DNA of 64,000 nt, from assembly GCA_964057225.1 (NCBI GenBank), contig OZ059894.1:16894476-16958475 (forward strand), given 5' to 3'. This DNA comes from Auanema rhodensis (lineage: Eukaryota; Nematoda; Chromadorea; Rhabditida; Rhabditidae). A program made the position numbers and the translations under genes. The notes below the pieces were generated by a model. It was not told where the DNA came from and ran no database searches. It saw only the letters and a list, made by a program, of their open reading frames with translations. Every line of letters begins with the position of its first letter. Position 1 is the first letter of the stretch. This document shows positions 15,401 to 27,211 of this stretch, piece by piece.

Positions 15401-15797
15401 TTTTCACATATGTTTTTGGGTTGCTGAATTGCTAATTCTTTTCAACAATTCTCAGACACACTCATAAAATCTTGTCGGAAGATGTCAGTTCAATATCTTG
15501 TGAACTGTTTTTCATTTTTTCTTTTTTCTCTCCGTTTTCTGTACTCATCCTTCATTTTTTGTATCGAAATCTGTTCTATTTGTGTTGTCAATAGAACATC
15601 TTGAACTAAACTTTTCTCATTTATTCATTCCCTTCATCTTCCCATCTCTGTTTCTCTCTCAGTTTCATTCTTAATCTGGCTTTCTCTTTCCTGTATTCCA
15701 GTTCAACTTTCACTATTCTTTATATCGGTTTATCTGTGTTTTATTTGAAATCTGAGAAGCCAATCGCATGAAAGACTTTGTGCTTCACTTCAGCTAA

Positions 15798-15974
15798 ATG
15801 GGTGGCCGTAAGTCATTCTGTTTGGCATTATGGCATCTTCATCCGTTCCGTTTCTCAGGATTGAATTCTTATTTTGAGTCCAACGGCCTTATGCCTTTGG
15901 CAATCGGACAGCTTGAGCATGTTTTCCATTTTCGGCAATTCGACACCGCCATCATCGCTAGCAACGAGAGTCTG
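15798..15974 (+). CDS. Candidate 5' exons of an unidentified + strand gene
   Basis: An ATG at 15798 lies four bases behind a good 3' splice site (cacttcag, ending 15793), with an in-frame TAA just before it, which looks like a trans-spliced start. Ten coding bases are followed by a strong donor (GCC|gtaagtc, 15808). A 51-nt intron ends in tttctcag at 15858. Exon 2 begins at 15859 and stays in frame, encoding about 42 residues beginning MGGRLNSYFESNG, up to a donor at 15970 or 15975. Further exon-like pieces with splice sites follow near 16142-16197, 16448-16489, 16537-16605 and 16970-17050, but I could not settle one frame. The opposite strand is also open here, so the strand is uncertain. 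Confidence 0.3.
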
Positions 15975-16060
15975 GTTTTCTTTGTGCACAAGACACATCA
16001 TTCTACTCATCTTTCCCTCTTGAAACCATGACCAGAAGCTTGCAATTATATTCAAGTTCA

Positions 16061-16387
16061 TTAACTATAAACATTTTCTAATAACTTTTGAGTATCATTT
16101 ATTTGAAAAGTTATATAATGACACTTATTAGATTGCCTTGGCCAGACAACATTCAGAGTTCTGAGCCCAATGGCAAACCTCACGTGATCTTTATCCGTAT
16201 TTGGACTTTGTTTTTCATTTCCATAGCCTACCAAAGTGAGTACCTTTTGCTCCCTCTCGTTTTCATTTAATCTATCGTAGACAAAGATACATTTTGAGGC
16301 TATTTTGTCGTTTAGATTAGTTCTTTGTACAGTATTTTGATCTTCTGTAATAAAACAATACCGTTTTATAGGATGACTGAAAAGCAT
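16061..16387 (-). other. Long minus-strand ORF facing the candidate + gene
   Basis: A 108-codon open frame on the minus strand has a mixed, non-repetitive composition (for example YDRLNENEREQKVLTLVGYG). A second minus frame at 15855-16061 and a third at 16762-16965 are also protein-like. No convincing splice chain joins them, and good + strand splice pairs overlap the same bases. One strand must be a shadow of the other. I list it so that the ambiguity is not lost; no family was recognised. Confidence 0.2.
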
Positions 16388-18412
16388 TTATAGTATCTTC
16401 TATCCCTTTACAGTTCTCTTTTTCTCTATGTTCACTTATTGCTTCAGATCTTCCATTCACTGACCCTGTGTTTGCCTTTTTTCTCTTTGGTATGTGCTTT
16501 GTGCCATCATACTTATTCGATGGCGGCTACAACAGGATCTCGGGAACAGCCATCAGCAACGTGCTACGATGCGTCCGGAAACTGTCATTGTCAGCAATAA
16601 CTGTTTATTATATTTTCTTAAATCTCACTTATATTTATTCAATTCGAAACTGCTTGCTTAACATTAAGCATGACTCCACAGCCAAACATCAAGCTTCTGT
16701 TCAACCGTTTTATGGCCATTTCTCACATTTATAATTCCGTTATTCAAGTACCTCCATTCATCTATCTTTCTCTTTTTGCTCTTGTTTTGAATCGGAGAAC
16801 AACGCTTGAGAAAGCTTCAGCCTTTGGCTTCATTGCCTCTAATTCGACGGTTTGCAAGCACATACATAGCAGCAACAGCGCCCGACATTTAATTCTTTCA
16901 TTTCCATTTTCTTTTCCGTTTTTTGTATTTTTAACAAACGGATGAGCGATGAACTTTCTCCTCATTCTAGTTCATCTTGTCTCTTCATCATCGTCTAACG
17001 CAAGCTCTCCCAATCGTTCTCGTTCATTTGCTATTACTGATTTATACAGCATATGAGCAAAAGAGATTTCGTCGAAACAGTCAAACAGTTTTCTCTCAAT
17101 TCTTCCCTTATCTTTCATCTTTTCCAACTTTTCTCTCATTCTGTGCACTATTTTATTTTTTTATTTTCTGAAATGTATTTTTTCTTTCTTTTGCAGCCTT
17201 CATCATAAGTTTGAGTTAATTTTTCTCGTGAACTCGCTATGTTTTGCAATTTCTTTTCAAAGTAAATTCTGTACTTTTTTTCGAATGCTTAGTCTTTCTA
17301 ACTGCTTATTGAGACTACTTTTTTTATTTTTTCTTCTCTTATACAGCTTTGATAACATGGTTTGAGCATGCTTTTCAGAATAACAATACAAAGATGGCTG
17401 CACTTTATAAATCCTTTTATGGATATTAAGCTTTTTTAAATTTTGTTTTCTCATTTTTCTGTTTTGTGCAAGAAAAAAAATAATTGAAAGATGAATAGTT
17501 AGACATTTTAATCAACTTTAGCACAAAGAAGAAAAATGATTAAGACATCTGCGTCAACGACGATGTTTGCTTCTTAAACGTCGCTGCTGCCTTTTTCCTC
17601 ATCTACTTCTTCTTCGTGTTCGTTGTCGTCATCTTCTTCGTTTCTTTCCTCCTTCTCATCACCATCATCATCATAATCATTGTCATTATTAACGTTGATC
17701 ATGTAGAAATGACAGCAATGAAGAAGAGAATGAGGAAAGACAAAACAAAAAAAAACGTTGCAGCTGGCTGTTAGATAAATATTTTGATGTCAATCTATTC
17801 GAGCAGTACTCTTCCTTCGACATGAGCATAAACATCAAGCGTTCGACCTATGATGACTGTTATTTTTCTGTCTAATATACATTGTATTTTCTTATTTTCA
17901 ATCATCTTCAAATTGTTTTTTGTTCACTTCATTTTTATATATATATATATATATATATCTATCTCGTTCTCCTAGTTCTCCTAGTTCCTCTCTCGAAATC
18001 ATCTACTTGATGTATCTACATTTCAAGCACTTTTCTCCTTTTATCTCAATGAATATGCCAAAATGGTGAACAATAGATGAACGCATGTATATATCAATCT
18101 ATGTTATGTGCCTATCTGGGTGTATATGTCATTGTGCCTTCGGGGTTACTTGGTCTAAGGTCGGGTCAAACTACGGACTTAGATATCTGGGATACGCAAC
18201 TTGCAACTGTTTTTCATGTCAATCTATCGGTTTTGTGTCTTCTTATCCCTCTCACCATTATTATCTTACATTATTCTGAACTTATTTTTCTATAGGTAGT
18301 TCAGATTACATTGATGTCAATGAGTTTGGGGCTAAGCACTCGACATGGGAGCTCATATACTTTTGTGCTACATATCGTAACCCTCTCTTTCTCTCTCTCT
18401 CGTTCGGCTTGT

Positions 18413-18414
18413 CT

Positions 18415-18451
<37 letters not shown>
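18413..18451. repeat. (CT)n microsatellite
   Basis: About 16 pure CT units on the + strand, 200 bases before the exons of the Pro/Ser-rich gene. Confidence 0.9.
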
Positions 18452-18453
<2 letters not shown>

Positions 18454-18630
18454 CTTTTCTCTCTGTTTTTCTATTAATATATCTTTTTATTTTAAATTAT
18501 ATATATTTTTTTCTGATTTTTGTTCAACTATTTTCGTTCCAAAACTTTCATGCAATGATTCTGCTCAATTTCAATGTTTTTCTCATTGTTCAACGAATTT
18601 TTTCTTCCGATTTATCTAATTTTCTGATTC

Positions 18631-18637
18631 ATTTCAG
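18631..18637 (+). promoter_or_regulatory. 3' splice site, possible spliced-leader acceptor
   Basis: The sequence atttcag stands 15 bases before the ATG of the Pro/Ser-rich gene, with no matching upstream exon in frame because TAA interrupts. This fits a trans-splice acceptor; a cis-splice into a 5' UTR is the alternative. Confidence 0.4.
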
Positions 18638-18652
18638 CACATTTAATCTGCA

Positions 18653-19203
18653 ATGTCGAGCAGCACATACAACTTGCGACCTATACTACTACCTTCACCA
18701 CCGCACAAAAAAATGGCCATGGTTTGTGTTTTATTGACATATTTTCTTGATTTTCTCTTTCTTTTTCGAAAGTTTAAATTATTTTTCTGAGCTGAACTCA
18801 ATGTTTTGCAGGAACCATCTCCAACAGAGCTATTCAATAGATCTCCATTACCGTCTATTGAAACTTTACTACCTCAATCACCTCATTCTCCTTCTAACTA
18901 CTATCAACAAAACGGATATTGCTCCTTTAATCCCGGAAATGGTAAGTGTTTATCAATGTTCTCTCTCTTTCTAACTTAGTCCATACTATTTTATTTTGTA
19001 ATTTCAAATATTAAGTATATAAAACACCAAAATTGCTTATATAATTCCGAATAAAACTAATTATATTGTTGATTTCAGGTACTATAACCCCTCTGCATCA
19101 GCCATTAACAATAATCACAGATGAACGGTTTCTTAACGGCTCTATGTATTATCCACCGCAGTACCCTATCAGCTACTGCAATCAGTTCCAGCCATTGTAT
19201 TAA
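18653..19203 (+). CDS. Pro/Ser-rich protein or C-terminus of a larger protein, three exons
   Basis: Exons are 18653-18721, 18812-18941 and 19079-19203, joining in phase into 107 codons plus TAA. A 3' splice site (atttcag, ending 18637) precedes the ATG by 15 bases, and an in-frame TAA lies between them. The message may therefore be trans-spliced here, or this may be the tail of a longer + strand gene using another acceptor. The product is rich in Pro, Ser, Tyr and Gln (motifs LLPSPPHKK, PLPSIETLLPQSPHSP, YYPPQYPISYC). There is no signal peptide, membrane segment or catalytic motif. Such composition is common in transactivation tails of nematode transcription factors, but no DNA-binding domain was found upstream, so I assign no function. 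A poly(A) signal follows at 19371. Confidence 0.6.
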
Positions 19204-19370
19204 AAGACAAAAAAGACAAAAATCTATATCATCGTGTAATATCATTCAAGGAAAAAGTTCTTTTTATAGTTAAATATATACATATGTGTTTATATACATA
19301 TTTTATATATATCCATACATGTATATGTTATAAATGACGGGTTTTTACATATTGTGACAAGCTTTAAATG

Positions 19371-19376
19371 AATAAA
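19371..19376 (+). terminator. Poly(A) signal AATAAA
   Basis: AATAAA lies 168 bases after the stop of the Pro/Ser-rich gene, in an AT-rich 3' UTR, and is followed by a T-rich stretch. Confidence 0.55.
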
Positions 19377-21129
19377 GATTATAAATTATATTTTTTCTTT
19401 TATTATTAATTTTATTTTGTCTCTCATTTCTTCATAGTTTCTCTTTCTCTTCCTCTCTTTCTTCCATTCTCTCTATTATTTGTATTTGAATTACTTTAAT
19501 TTAGCAACAAAATCAAACATATTCAATCATCATGAGAGGCTAAAGAACAATATTAATTTTTCGTTTATGTTCATGTAAAATTTATCAAAATATTTCCGAT
19601 CGCTGAATTTATAAGGCTGTTCAAATATACAGCAAAAAGAAAAACATTTCCAGGTTAGAAATGGAACTATTTCAATCAAATTTCGACGTTTTATTTAAAT
19701 AGTTTATCTTTTCCATAATTGAATTTATTCTTTTTTTTTCTAATTTTCTTATATAATATAATATATTTTGAAAATTTTTGAAACAAAAAAAAAAGAAAGC
19801 GTACCCATAATCTGAGGACAGTCATCATCACCAGGCTGAACTCTCGCAGCTATCATAACGCTGCGAACACGATTATTTTCATCCAAATATAACCTTCTAC
19901 TTGTATCTAAATTCCTCTATTTATTTATTTTCCAATATATCCTACTGTTTTTTCATTTTTTTTTTGAAAAAAAAAACTTATTCGAAAGTATTTACGAGAA
20001 AAACGAACAATGTTGTGTTGATCCAACAAAATATTGAGAATGATAATCTTCTAAGCTATGACGACTTCCCCCACAACCTGTAAAAATATTTTAAATTGTA
20101 CTCTGTTCTTCATCTTTTTTTCAAAGTTTTTTTCCTTGAAATCATTGTTTATTTGATCTTTTGTCAATATTGAAAATTGGTATTAAGAAAAATACAATCA
20201 CTATACTTCAATCAACTCTAAGTATGAATAGTGCAAATATTGAAATGAATAGTTTCAAGTGATATATGACTTGAATTCTCTATTTTTTTCAAAAACAAAA
20301 TGGCTTTTATGAGCTAGTTTTTTCTTTTCTTTTCTTTTTTTTTTTGAAAAATTGCCCATTTCATGTTTCTGTTTGTCTAATTATACTGATTTGTGTGTTC
20401 GAAAAATGCTACAAAGTATTCTCTTAAAATCTCTTGAGCTTCAAATTAAATGAGACATAACATCAGAATCAGAATATACTATAGTAAAATGGAACAAAAA
20501 ATTTTTTTTCATATTCTACTAATCAGAGATTGGAATATGTTATTTTTGATTTCAATTTTGATAATTAATTCAACAAAATATTAAAATATCGTAGAATTGA
20601 AACCTTTTGATAATAATAAATCAACTGTCTAAATATAATTTGATAGCTATTTTTGATTAAAAACCAGTCAATGAAATAAAGAACTAATAAAGTTAAATAT
20701 GAAAAGAGGAGGAACATACAAGATGTGTTTTTTAAAAAATAAAAATAAATTTGTAAAACAAGAAAACTAACCTCGAATTGCAAACCGAATACAACATGAC
20801 ATCACAAGTATCATGACAAAAAGAGGTGTGAAATATGTTAAAAGATCGTTATCAATCATCTTAATTATAAAATAATTAAGATAAGTAAAGAAATAATCAG
20901 ATATATTATAGTTAATTATAAAAAACTTTAAATAATGAGTAGAAAAAAATAAAAAAAAGAATGAAATGTTCAAATACGTGAGGTAACAAGATCAAATGAA
21001 AAGTATTATTTACTACTTGTATTATAATATATATTTTTTTGAATCGAAGACTTCTAGAGAACAGAGAGTTGAAGTAATAGAAAAAAAGCAACTTAATTTG
21101 TAACTAAAAATGGATAAAGGGAGATGGAG

Positions 21130-21185
<56 letters not shown>

Positions 21186-22680
21186 GAGAGAGAGAGAGAG
21201 AGAGAGAAGGGAGAAAATAAATAATGAGAGAAGGTGTTAGAATGAACAGTAAAACAAGAATTTAGTTGTGCACAGAACTAAAAAGAGATTTAGCAAAATA
21301 GGCTATATTTCAACAGTTGTAGCAAATTGAAGTGGGTATTTTGGTTTTTTAGTATCATTATCCAGATTATTGGATTTGACTGTTAGTCCTTAGGTGACTA
21401 GTAGATTAAAGTTTTTCTTTCATGCACTCAGCTTCTTCAACATTCAATTGAAGAAAGGTGAGTAATTGTATAATAAATTCATTTATCGTCCGAAAGCAGT
21501 AATGGAAAAGGTTAGAAGCAAATAGCAAATGAGCAAAGATGAAGAAGATGATTATGTGATCTGTTGCCGACACACGAATAAGGGCATAACGATGATGAGA
21601 TCGGAAGCTTAAATCTTGTGAAGAACAATTTTGAAACATTCAGACAGCGAGATTGTATGTACATATGTATGTATGACGCTGATATAAGTGCATTTTCATT
21701 CCTCTAACAGCAAAAGATTAAACTATTGGATTGGAATATATAAATATATTTTTATATTTTAATATAAAATAATAATAATAATAAATATATAATATACTTA
21801 TATGTATGTATATGCATATTCATACATACGGAAAGAAAATTGAGGAGGTTAGGCTGATTTTCATGGTTTCCTGACAAATAAAAAACAGATTTGCTGTATA
21901 TAACTTATAAAATATATATTGAAATATAGAAAATATTTTAAGAAATTGATTAAATGATGTTTGATTTATCAGATTCAAAACATGCCTGAGCATATGACTT
22001 TAGGGAAATTATTGTAATTGCGATAATTTTTCCAGTTGTAAATAATGAAAAAGAACTTCGTTGTAAAGAAAAAAGTTTTGCTCTTTTTCTGCTTTTTTTA
22101 GATTAAGATTATGATGATATAGCATTTTCACAATATATGCACATCAATAGCTTAATCTGAAAAGAAAAGGCAAACGAGGGAATAAGATATAAAGAGAGAG
22201 AGATAGAGAGAGAGAGGGGGGGGGGAGACAGAGAGAAAGAGGGAGAGAGAATAAAATCAAAAATATTAATAATATGCTTCTTTACTTTTATTTTTTTTGC
22301 TTTTCTTTTAATTTTATGATCAATCATTTCTGGGATAATCTAAAATCTATAAGCTTTTCGATTATATATGATATACATACATGTATGTATGTGTAGAATA
22401 GACATCAACATCTATCAAATCTATGTATAAGCTATTCATATTTAACTAAATAACTAAAGTATACACTGAATATAAGAAATGAATAAAAAATATAGAAGAA
22501 CAGGAAACCAAAAAAAAAGATAAAAAAGAATTTACAACAAATAATTTATAATTTAATTCAATTTTATACATTATAATAAATATAATTTATCAAATTTTAA
22601 AATAAGTTCAAGAAAATGTTTAATTTATCCAGAATATTTTAAATGTAACATTATGATTGAAAGCATCATGACGTATCGCA
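19377..22680. other. Intergenic or intronic AT-rich DNA; strand composition switches
   Basis: No gene is supported. The + strand is still T-rich to about 20.4 kb, then becomes purine-rich from about 20.9 kb on, with GATA and GA repeats at 21131-21211 and GA plus a G run at 22193-22260. A 77-codon minus-strand frame at 21406-21639 (beginning MFQNCSSQDLSFRSHHRYAL) is protein-like in its first third but has no splice or family support. Confidence 0.5.
21131..21211. repeat. GATA and GA microsatellites
   Basis: Tandem GATA units (about 21131-21150) pass into GA dinucleotides to 21181, then a short break and more GA to 21211. The strand is purine-rich on +. Confidence 0.9.
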
Positions 22681-24241
22681 TCAGAGGCATGAACTTAAAA
22701 AAAAGTCAAAATAGCCATTGCTTTTTTTCGAAAAATTCGATGCTGTTTCTGAGTCCAAGACCAAATGTGCCAAAGTTAAATCGCTTTGAGTTCCTCTATG
22801 GAGAGAATAAGTACTCGTGGTAGGTCAATGAAACTAGAAAATGACAAGAAATGGGGGGCTGCATGTAAACGAGTGGGTGAGATTTGACACAATGTATATA
22901 AGGAAACCTCAGTCTATTCCTCTCGTTCTCTGACTACTACATTCTATCCGCACACTTCTGTTTCACGTAATCTTACGTGAAATTTGAATTTGCAATCTGA
23001 GCTTCATTTAGAGTTTGAGAAAATGGCAGAACGGTTGTTTTTCATATCTTTCTTCACATCCTCAGTTTTCTTTTTATATTTTTTCTTTTAACATATCTTA
23101 GAATCATTCACTATTTCTCAATGCTTCTTCTTTTTTTTTGGAAAATTTTCAATCTCTCAGCATCTTGATGCCTATTCTCTTCTTTTATCCCGCATAGATC
23201 TCTTGTTCTCTCGTTCATTTTGCTTTCCTTTTTGTCTTTTCCTCTCCTTTGTCGCATAACTTCTCCTTGCTCTCCTATTCTACCTAACAACACAGAATTA
23301 ATCATAGCCAAAAAGAATAATGGATTTTCCATTAAATACCGATAGTGTTATAGAATTGAAATAAACACGTACACACGCAGAACAAAAAAATGTTCAGCGG
23401 CATAAGACTACAAGGCTTGTACTACACGTAAAGCCAAGTTGTATAAATATATATATACATCAATTGTATGATTAATAGAATTCAAATTTGTTATAAACAT
23501 TTTGGATTCATAGGGATCACTCACTAATGGTCTAACTAATCTGACAGAAATTACTAAAAAGTTAAACAAAAATAAACAAAAATAGCTGTGAATCAAGTAA
23601 TTTTGTTGAAACCGTTAAAACAGTTGAAACATGAATAATATAAGATGTAGAATACACTTTTTATACTGAAAAGACAATACAAATGAAATCTTTTATAATA
23701 AAAATGAATTATAATTAAAGACATTTACTTATAAATTAGGAAAATGTTTAGAAAAATTAATATTTAACTAAACTTACTAAGAACAAACTAAACTTCAGAT
23801 AATTAAATTATAATCTAGTATAAAATCATATAAGATAGTATACATCATAACATTTTACTAAAGATATTAAAAAAAGTGAGCAAATATGCTAAAAACTTAG
23901 AGAAAAGCTTGAAAGTGAAAGAAAGAGGGAGGGAAAAAGTGGGAGGATAGAGAATGAAAGAACGAAGTAGAGTAATGAAGGAAGCATGACATATTTGGAT
24001 AATAGCTTCAAGGAAAGGAAATGGTATGCATGAATTGGCTATTTCTTCTTGGAAAATTAAAAGAAAAAATGATTTAAATCAAAAATGTTGAAGAAATTCT
24101 CAAAAAATAGAAACAATTTAAGATAAATTAAATTCTTTGTTCCTTCATCTTTACCTTAAACTGGTCATTCGCCCTTTTTCAATCTTTTTAATCCACGTAG
24201 GATTATGCGAAACAATTATTTTCGGTATTTCATGAAGCTCC
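22681..24241 (-). CDS. Two 3' exons of an unidentified minus-strand gene
   Basis: The upstream exon is 24155-24241: acceptor attaag, donor AG|gtaaag. The terminal exon is 22681-22795: acceptor ctccatag, stop TGA at 22681-22683. They join in phase 2 across a 1.36-kb intron. The encoded tail reads ELHEIPKIIVSHNPTWIKKI, then SLRGTQSDLTLAHLVLD and SNGYFDFFLSSCL, a balanced composition unlike the surrounding repeats. I recognise no family. The 5' end is not found. A minus-strand frame ending in a donor at about 24525 could join through an alternative acceptor (24236), but its ATG (24593-24595) is one base from the divergent ATG of the ShK gene, so I doubt it. Confidence 0.45.
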
Positions 24242-24596
24242 CTTAATAAATTTTAAAGCATATCATTATATTTTAAAATAAAATTAGAATATTATTTAAT
24301 TAATGAGAAAGAGAAATTGAAAATATATAAAATAATAAGTTTATATAGTAAATAATTTGAAACAATAATATATATTGTGATAATTCTATAAACTATTATC
24401 AATTTCTATTTACTTTAATTATCACTTTTCTCTTTTCAACTATGCAGATACTATATTTAGCATAATAATGCTGTTCAAACAATATTTGGAAATCTAAAAT
24501 ATTGAAATAAATTTGAGTGCAATTACATCGTTTTTTTCTTTAAAATTTTCATATAAAAGTGATAGGAAAGCTTGAAACAATTGTCCATTTGTCATT

Positions 24597-25732
24597 ATGT
24601 TTTGGCTCTGCTTAGCAACCTTTGTTTCAGTTGTCTTAACAACTGAAGTTTGCAGTCCTGATTGTAAGTTTTTGCCAAAATCTTCCTTTTATTTTCAAAG
24701 CTTTGGAAAATTTTAACGTTGCTACCGTGTATAATATTAAATTTTAAAATAAAATTAAAGGTTTTAACTTATTCTCATGAATGTTTAATGATGAATGCCG
24801 TTTATAAAACCGAGAATGAAAAAAATATGTAATTCTTAGTTCTTACTATTTAAACCAAAAAGTTACTAAGTTGTGTTGAAGAAGAAAATAAAATATTCTT
24901 TCAGTATGTGATAATACTGTTCAATTATGTCAAGCTGGCATGTACTGCAAAATTTTGGTGAGAAACATAAAGTTTTAAGCTTTTTCTTTAAACTTTTTTG
25001 AAATTTTTGAGATGGGATCCATAGGCCAATGTTGTGTTGACACGAATGCTCAATCCCCTACATTGCCACCTCTTCCAAATGCATTTTTGACAACAAAAAA
25101 TTCAATTTTAACTACTCACCATCAAACAACAAAGAAAGGTAAAACTCAGAAAGCTTATTTGAGCGTGTTGAGCTAGTTTAGGTTCATCTACAACAATGAA
25201 ACACATAGTACAAACTCGTTCTACTCATATGCCAACTCATTCGATAACACTTCCTGATCATGGTTGTCAGGATAGATACGTTCCGGGAAGTAAAAGAACA
25301 GAATGTCTTCAGAAGTATCTTATCTATAGTATATCAAACATATAAATTATTATAGAATACATTTATGTGATGATTTCTTATATTATAATTTAATGACTCA
25401 AGAATGTCCAAAAACATGTGGAAGGTACAAACTTTTATTAAATGAGAATAAATCTCAAATAATATATATTTAAGATGTCAACCTCAACATAATACACCAA
25501 CATATCATCTGAAAAGTGATTATAACTGTAATTTTCTTATTTTTCAACAACATATTGCAGATTGTATAGATAGGATTAATTCAATAACTGGAAGAAGTGA
25601 TTGTTTTGCTAGATCAAATCTATGTCATGTACCTATATATAGGTAATTTGTTTTTCTAATTATTCAAAATATTATATATAATTTAGAAATATTATGCAAA
25701 TACAATGTCCAAAAACCTGCAACTATTGCTAA
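24597..25732 (+). CDS. Secreted protein with N-terminal Cys module and two ShK domains (205 aa)
   Basis: Eight exons in one frame: 24597-24663, 24905-24957, 25012-25138, 25182-25314, 25356-25424, 25475-25515, 25561-25642, 25687-25732. Residues 1-16 form a signal peptide (MFWLCLATFVSVVLTT). A small Cys module follows (LC...LCQAGMYC...GQCC, about 18-48), then a Thr/Ser/Pro-rich, mucin-like linker (about 50-105). ShK domain 1 spans 111-151 (six Cys, ending CPKTCGRC). ShK domain 2 spans 165-205 (six Cys, ending CPKTCNYC at the last residue). Nematode ShK proteins are secreted or surface proteins, and some are suspected modulators of host channels; the target here is unknown. The next gene has the same module order, so the two look like tandem duplicates. 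Confidence 0.9.
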
Positions 25733-26113
25733 AATATTACAGTATTCTTCCAATTATGATCTATGTATATGCTATGACGTTATTTAAAAAATCTTCTATG
25801 TGTAGTTTCACATATCTTTTTTCAAATATTTTGTTTATTTATTAGAACAAATTACTTTTATAAAAAGAAAATAAACAACATAAAATAATAGATATAATAA
25901 AAATTTAAGTTTTTTTTTTCAAAAATTAAAAGCAAAAAAACAAAAATTAAAATAGGATAAAGCTGATTAAATAGAAATAACAGCATATTCGGTATACAAG
26001 TATAGAGAAGAAAAAGGTTATTGTAAACAGAACAAGCATATATAAGGAAAACAAATTGAGTTTTGAAATAAGAATTCCAAGCGTTTTCATCAGCTTCCAA
26101 AAAAAAAATTAAA

Positions 26114-26892
26114 ATGCTTCATCATATCTTTGCTTTTGCTGTTATCATCTCTAGTGCTTTTGCTGCTACATGTAATGAAAGCTTAAGTAAGTTATAAAAC
26201 TAAATTATTCTTTTATCTTTTTTTTCTTTTTTCCAATAATTCATCATATTCCCTAATTTAAGTCTGTGATGATTTCTTAATGACCTGTCCTAATGGATAT
26301 GAATGCAAACTGACTGAAGGAGAAAAAGAAGGAATATGTTGTGGTTCAGGTCAGTTCTTTCATATTTTTTGCAAGCATCTCATGCATCATTGTGCTTTTA
26401 ACAAATACTCTTCAATTCTGTTTTCAGATCCTTTTTATCCAGAAAACTCAAGAGGAAACTGTCAAGATCAAATTTCCTCTAAAGGTTTTGAACTCAGAAT
26501 TTCAAATTGAAAGATAATTATTTCAGGAACTTCTGATTGTAAGAAGTTTAATCATCTTTGTGAAGATAAGGTTTACTTTGATGTTATGACTATTCAATGT
26601 CCAAAAACATGTAACAGATGCTCTTCCGTAACAAGCTCACCAGGTTTTTTTTTAAAATTAAATCAATTGAAAACCAATATCCAAAAATTAAGTTGGATGT
26701 GTTGATAAAGGATCAGAATGCCCAAAGAGAAAGAATTTATGCTCTGATCCTGTTTACTTTGATGTTATGAATAGAGAGTGCCCAAAAACTTGTGGAAGGT
26801 TTGTGATTAGATTTAAATTGTAAAAATTAACAAATTGTGATACTTTAAGATGTGGAATGAGCACAAGCACCACAGCATCATATGGAAAGTAG
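26114..26892 (+). CDS. Secreted protein with N-terminal Cys module and two ShK domains (160 aa)
   Basis: Six exons: 26114-26186, 26263-26349, 26428-26484, 26527-26643, 26693-26798, 26850-26892, all in phase. Residues 1-18 are a signal peptide (MLHHIFAFAVIISSAFAA). Residues 20-52 hold a Cys module (CDDFLMTCPNGYEC...GICCG) similar in pattern to that of the gene before it. ShK 1 spans 65-104 (CQDQ...LCEDKVYFDVM...CPKTCNRC). ShK 2 spans 114-148 (CVDK...LCSDPVYFDVM...CPKTCGRC). A short Ser/Thr-rich tail ends the protein. It lacks the long Thr-rich linker of its neighbour, from which it is 381 bp away in the same direction. Role inferred only as a secreted disulfide-rich protein. Confidence 0.9.
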
Positions 26893-27107
26893 CAGTTGAT
26901 TAATAATACTTTTCTTTTTAAATTATTTAATCAAATAATATTTAATATATAATAATTATTATAATAAATAATATAATATAATCAATTTATATTGTATATT
27001 TCTTAAAAAAGAAAAACCAATAGAATCCACTGGTTTAACGAAGATGATGCAAACAATGTTCATACTTGAGTGTTTCTGAAAAACACTTATATGTATATAT
27101 CTCAAAC

Positions 27108-27113
27108 AATAAA
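27108..27113 (+). terminator. Poly(A) signal AATAAA after second ShK gene
   Basis: AATAAA 216 bases after the TAG of the second ShK gene and about 80 bases before the splice-leader-like acceptor of the next gene. Confidence 0.5.
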
Positions 27114-27190
27114 ATTGCTTTTGATGGTCATTTTGTTTTTAGAAATGAGCATATTCTTCAATTTTTTTCCATTTTCAACTTAATATTTCC

Positions 27191-27198
27191 TTTTTTAG
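27191..27198 (+). promoter_or_regulatory. Probable trans-splice acceptor
   Basis: ttttttag followed by 13 bases and the ATG of the small secreted gene; no upstream exon of that gene is visible. The short spacing from the preceding poly(A) signal resembles nematode operon junctions, though the operon itself is unproven. Confidence 0.45.
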
Positions 27199-27211
27199 AT
27201 TTATTCACATA

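Larger units (their letters stand above)
1..15780. other. Gene-poor, pyrimidine-rich stretch (probable long introns or intergenic DNA)
   Basis: No gene can be assembled here. The + strand is rich in T and C, with CT runs near 350-410, 1660-1710 and 6070-6100, TA runs, and a 16-base C run at 4323-4338. Open frames along it are mostly low-complexity Phe/Leu/Ser translations of these tracts. A few short islands look more protein-like (3384-3491, about 7377-7508, 11321-11506, 14911-15010), but none can be joined with confidence. In the well-supported genes of this window, long introns are pyrimidine-rich on the sense strand. The stretch may therefore be introns of a + strand unit whose 3' end lies at 19.2 kb. 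That is inference. Confidence 0.5.

Noticed and set aside
24490-24660. Minus frame opposite the first ShK exon (MTNGQLFQAFLSLLYENFKE)
   Set aside because: Its ATG would be one base from the ShK ATG, and its donor phase fits the next exon only through a second-choice acceptor.
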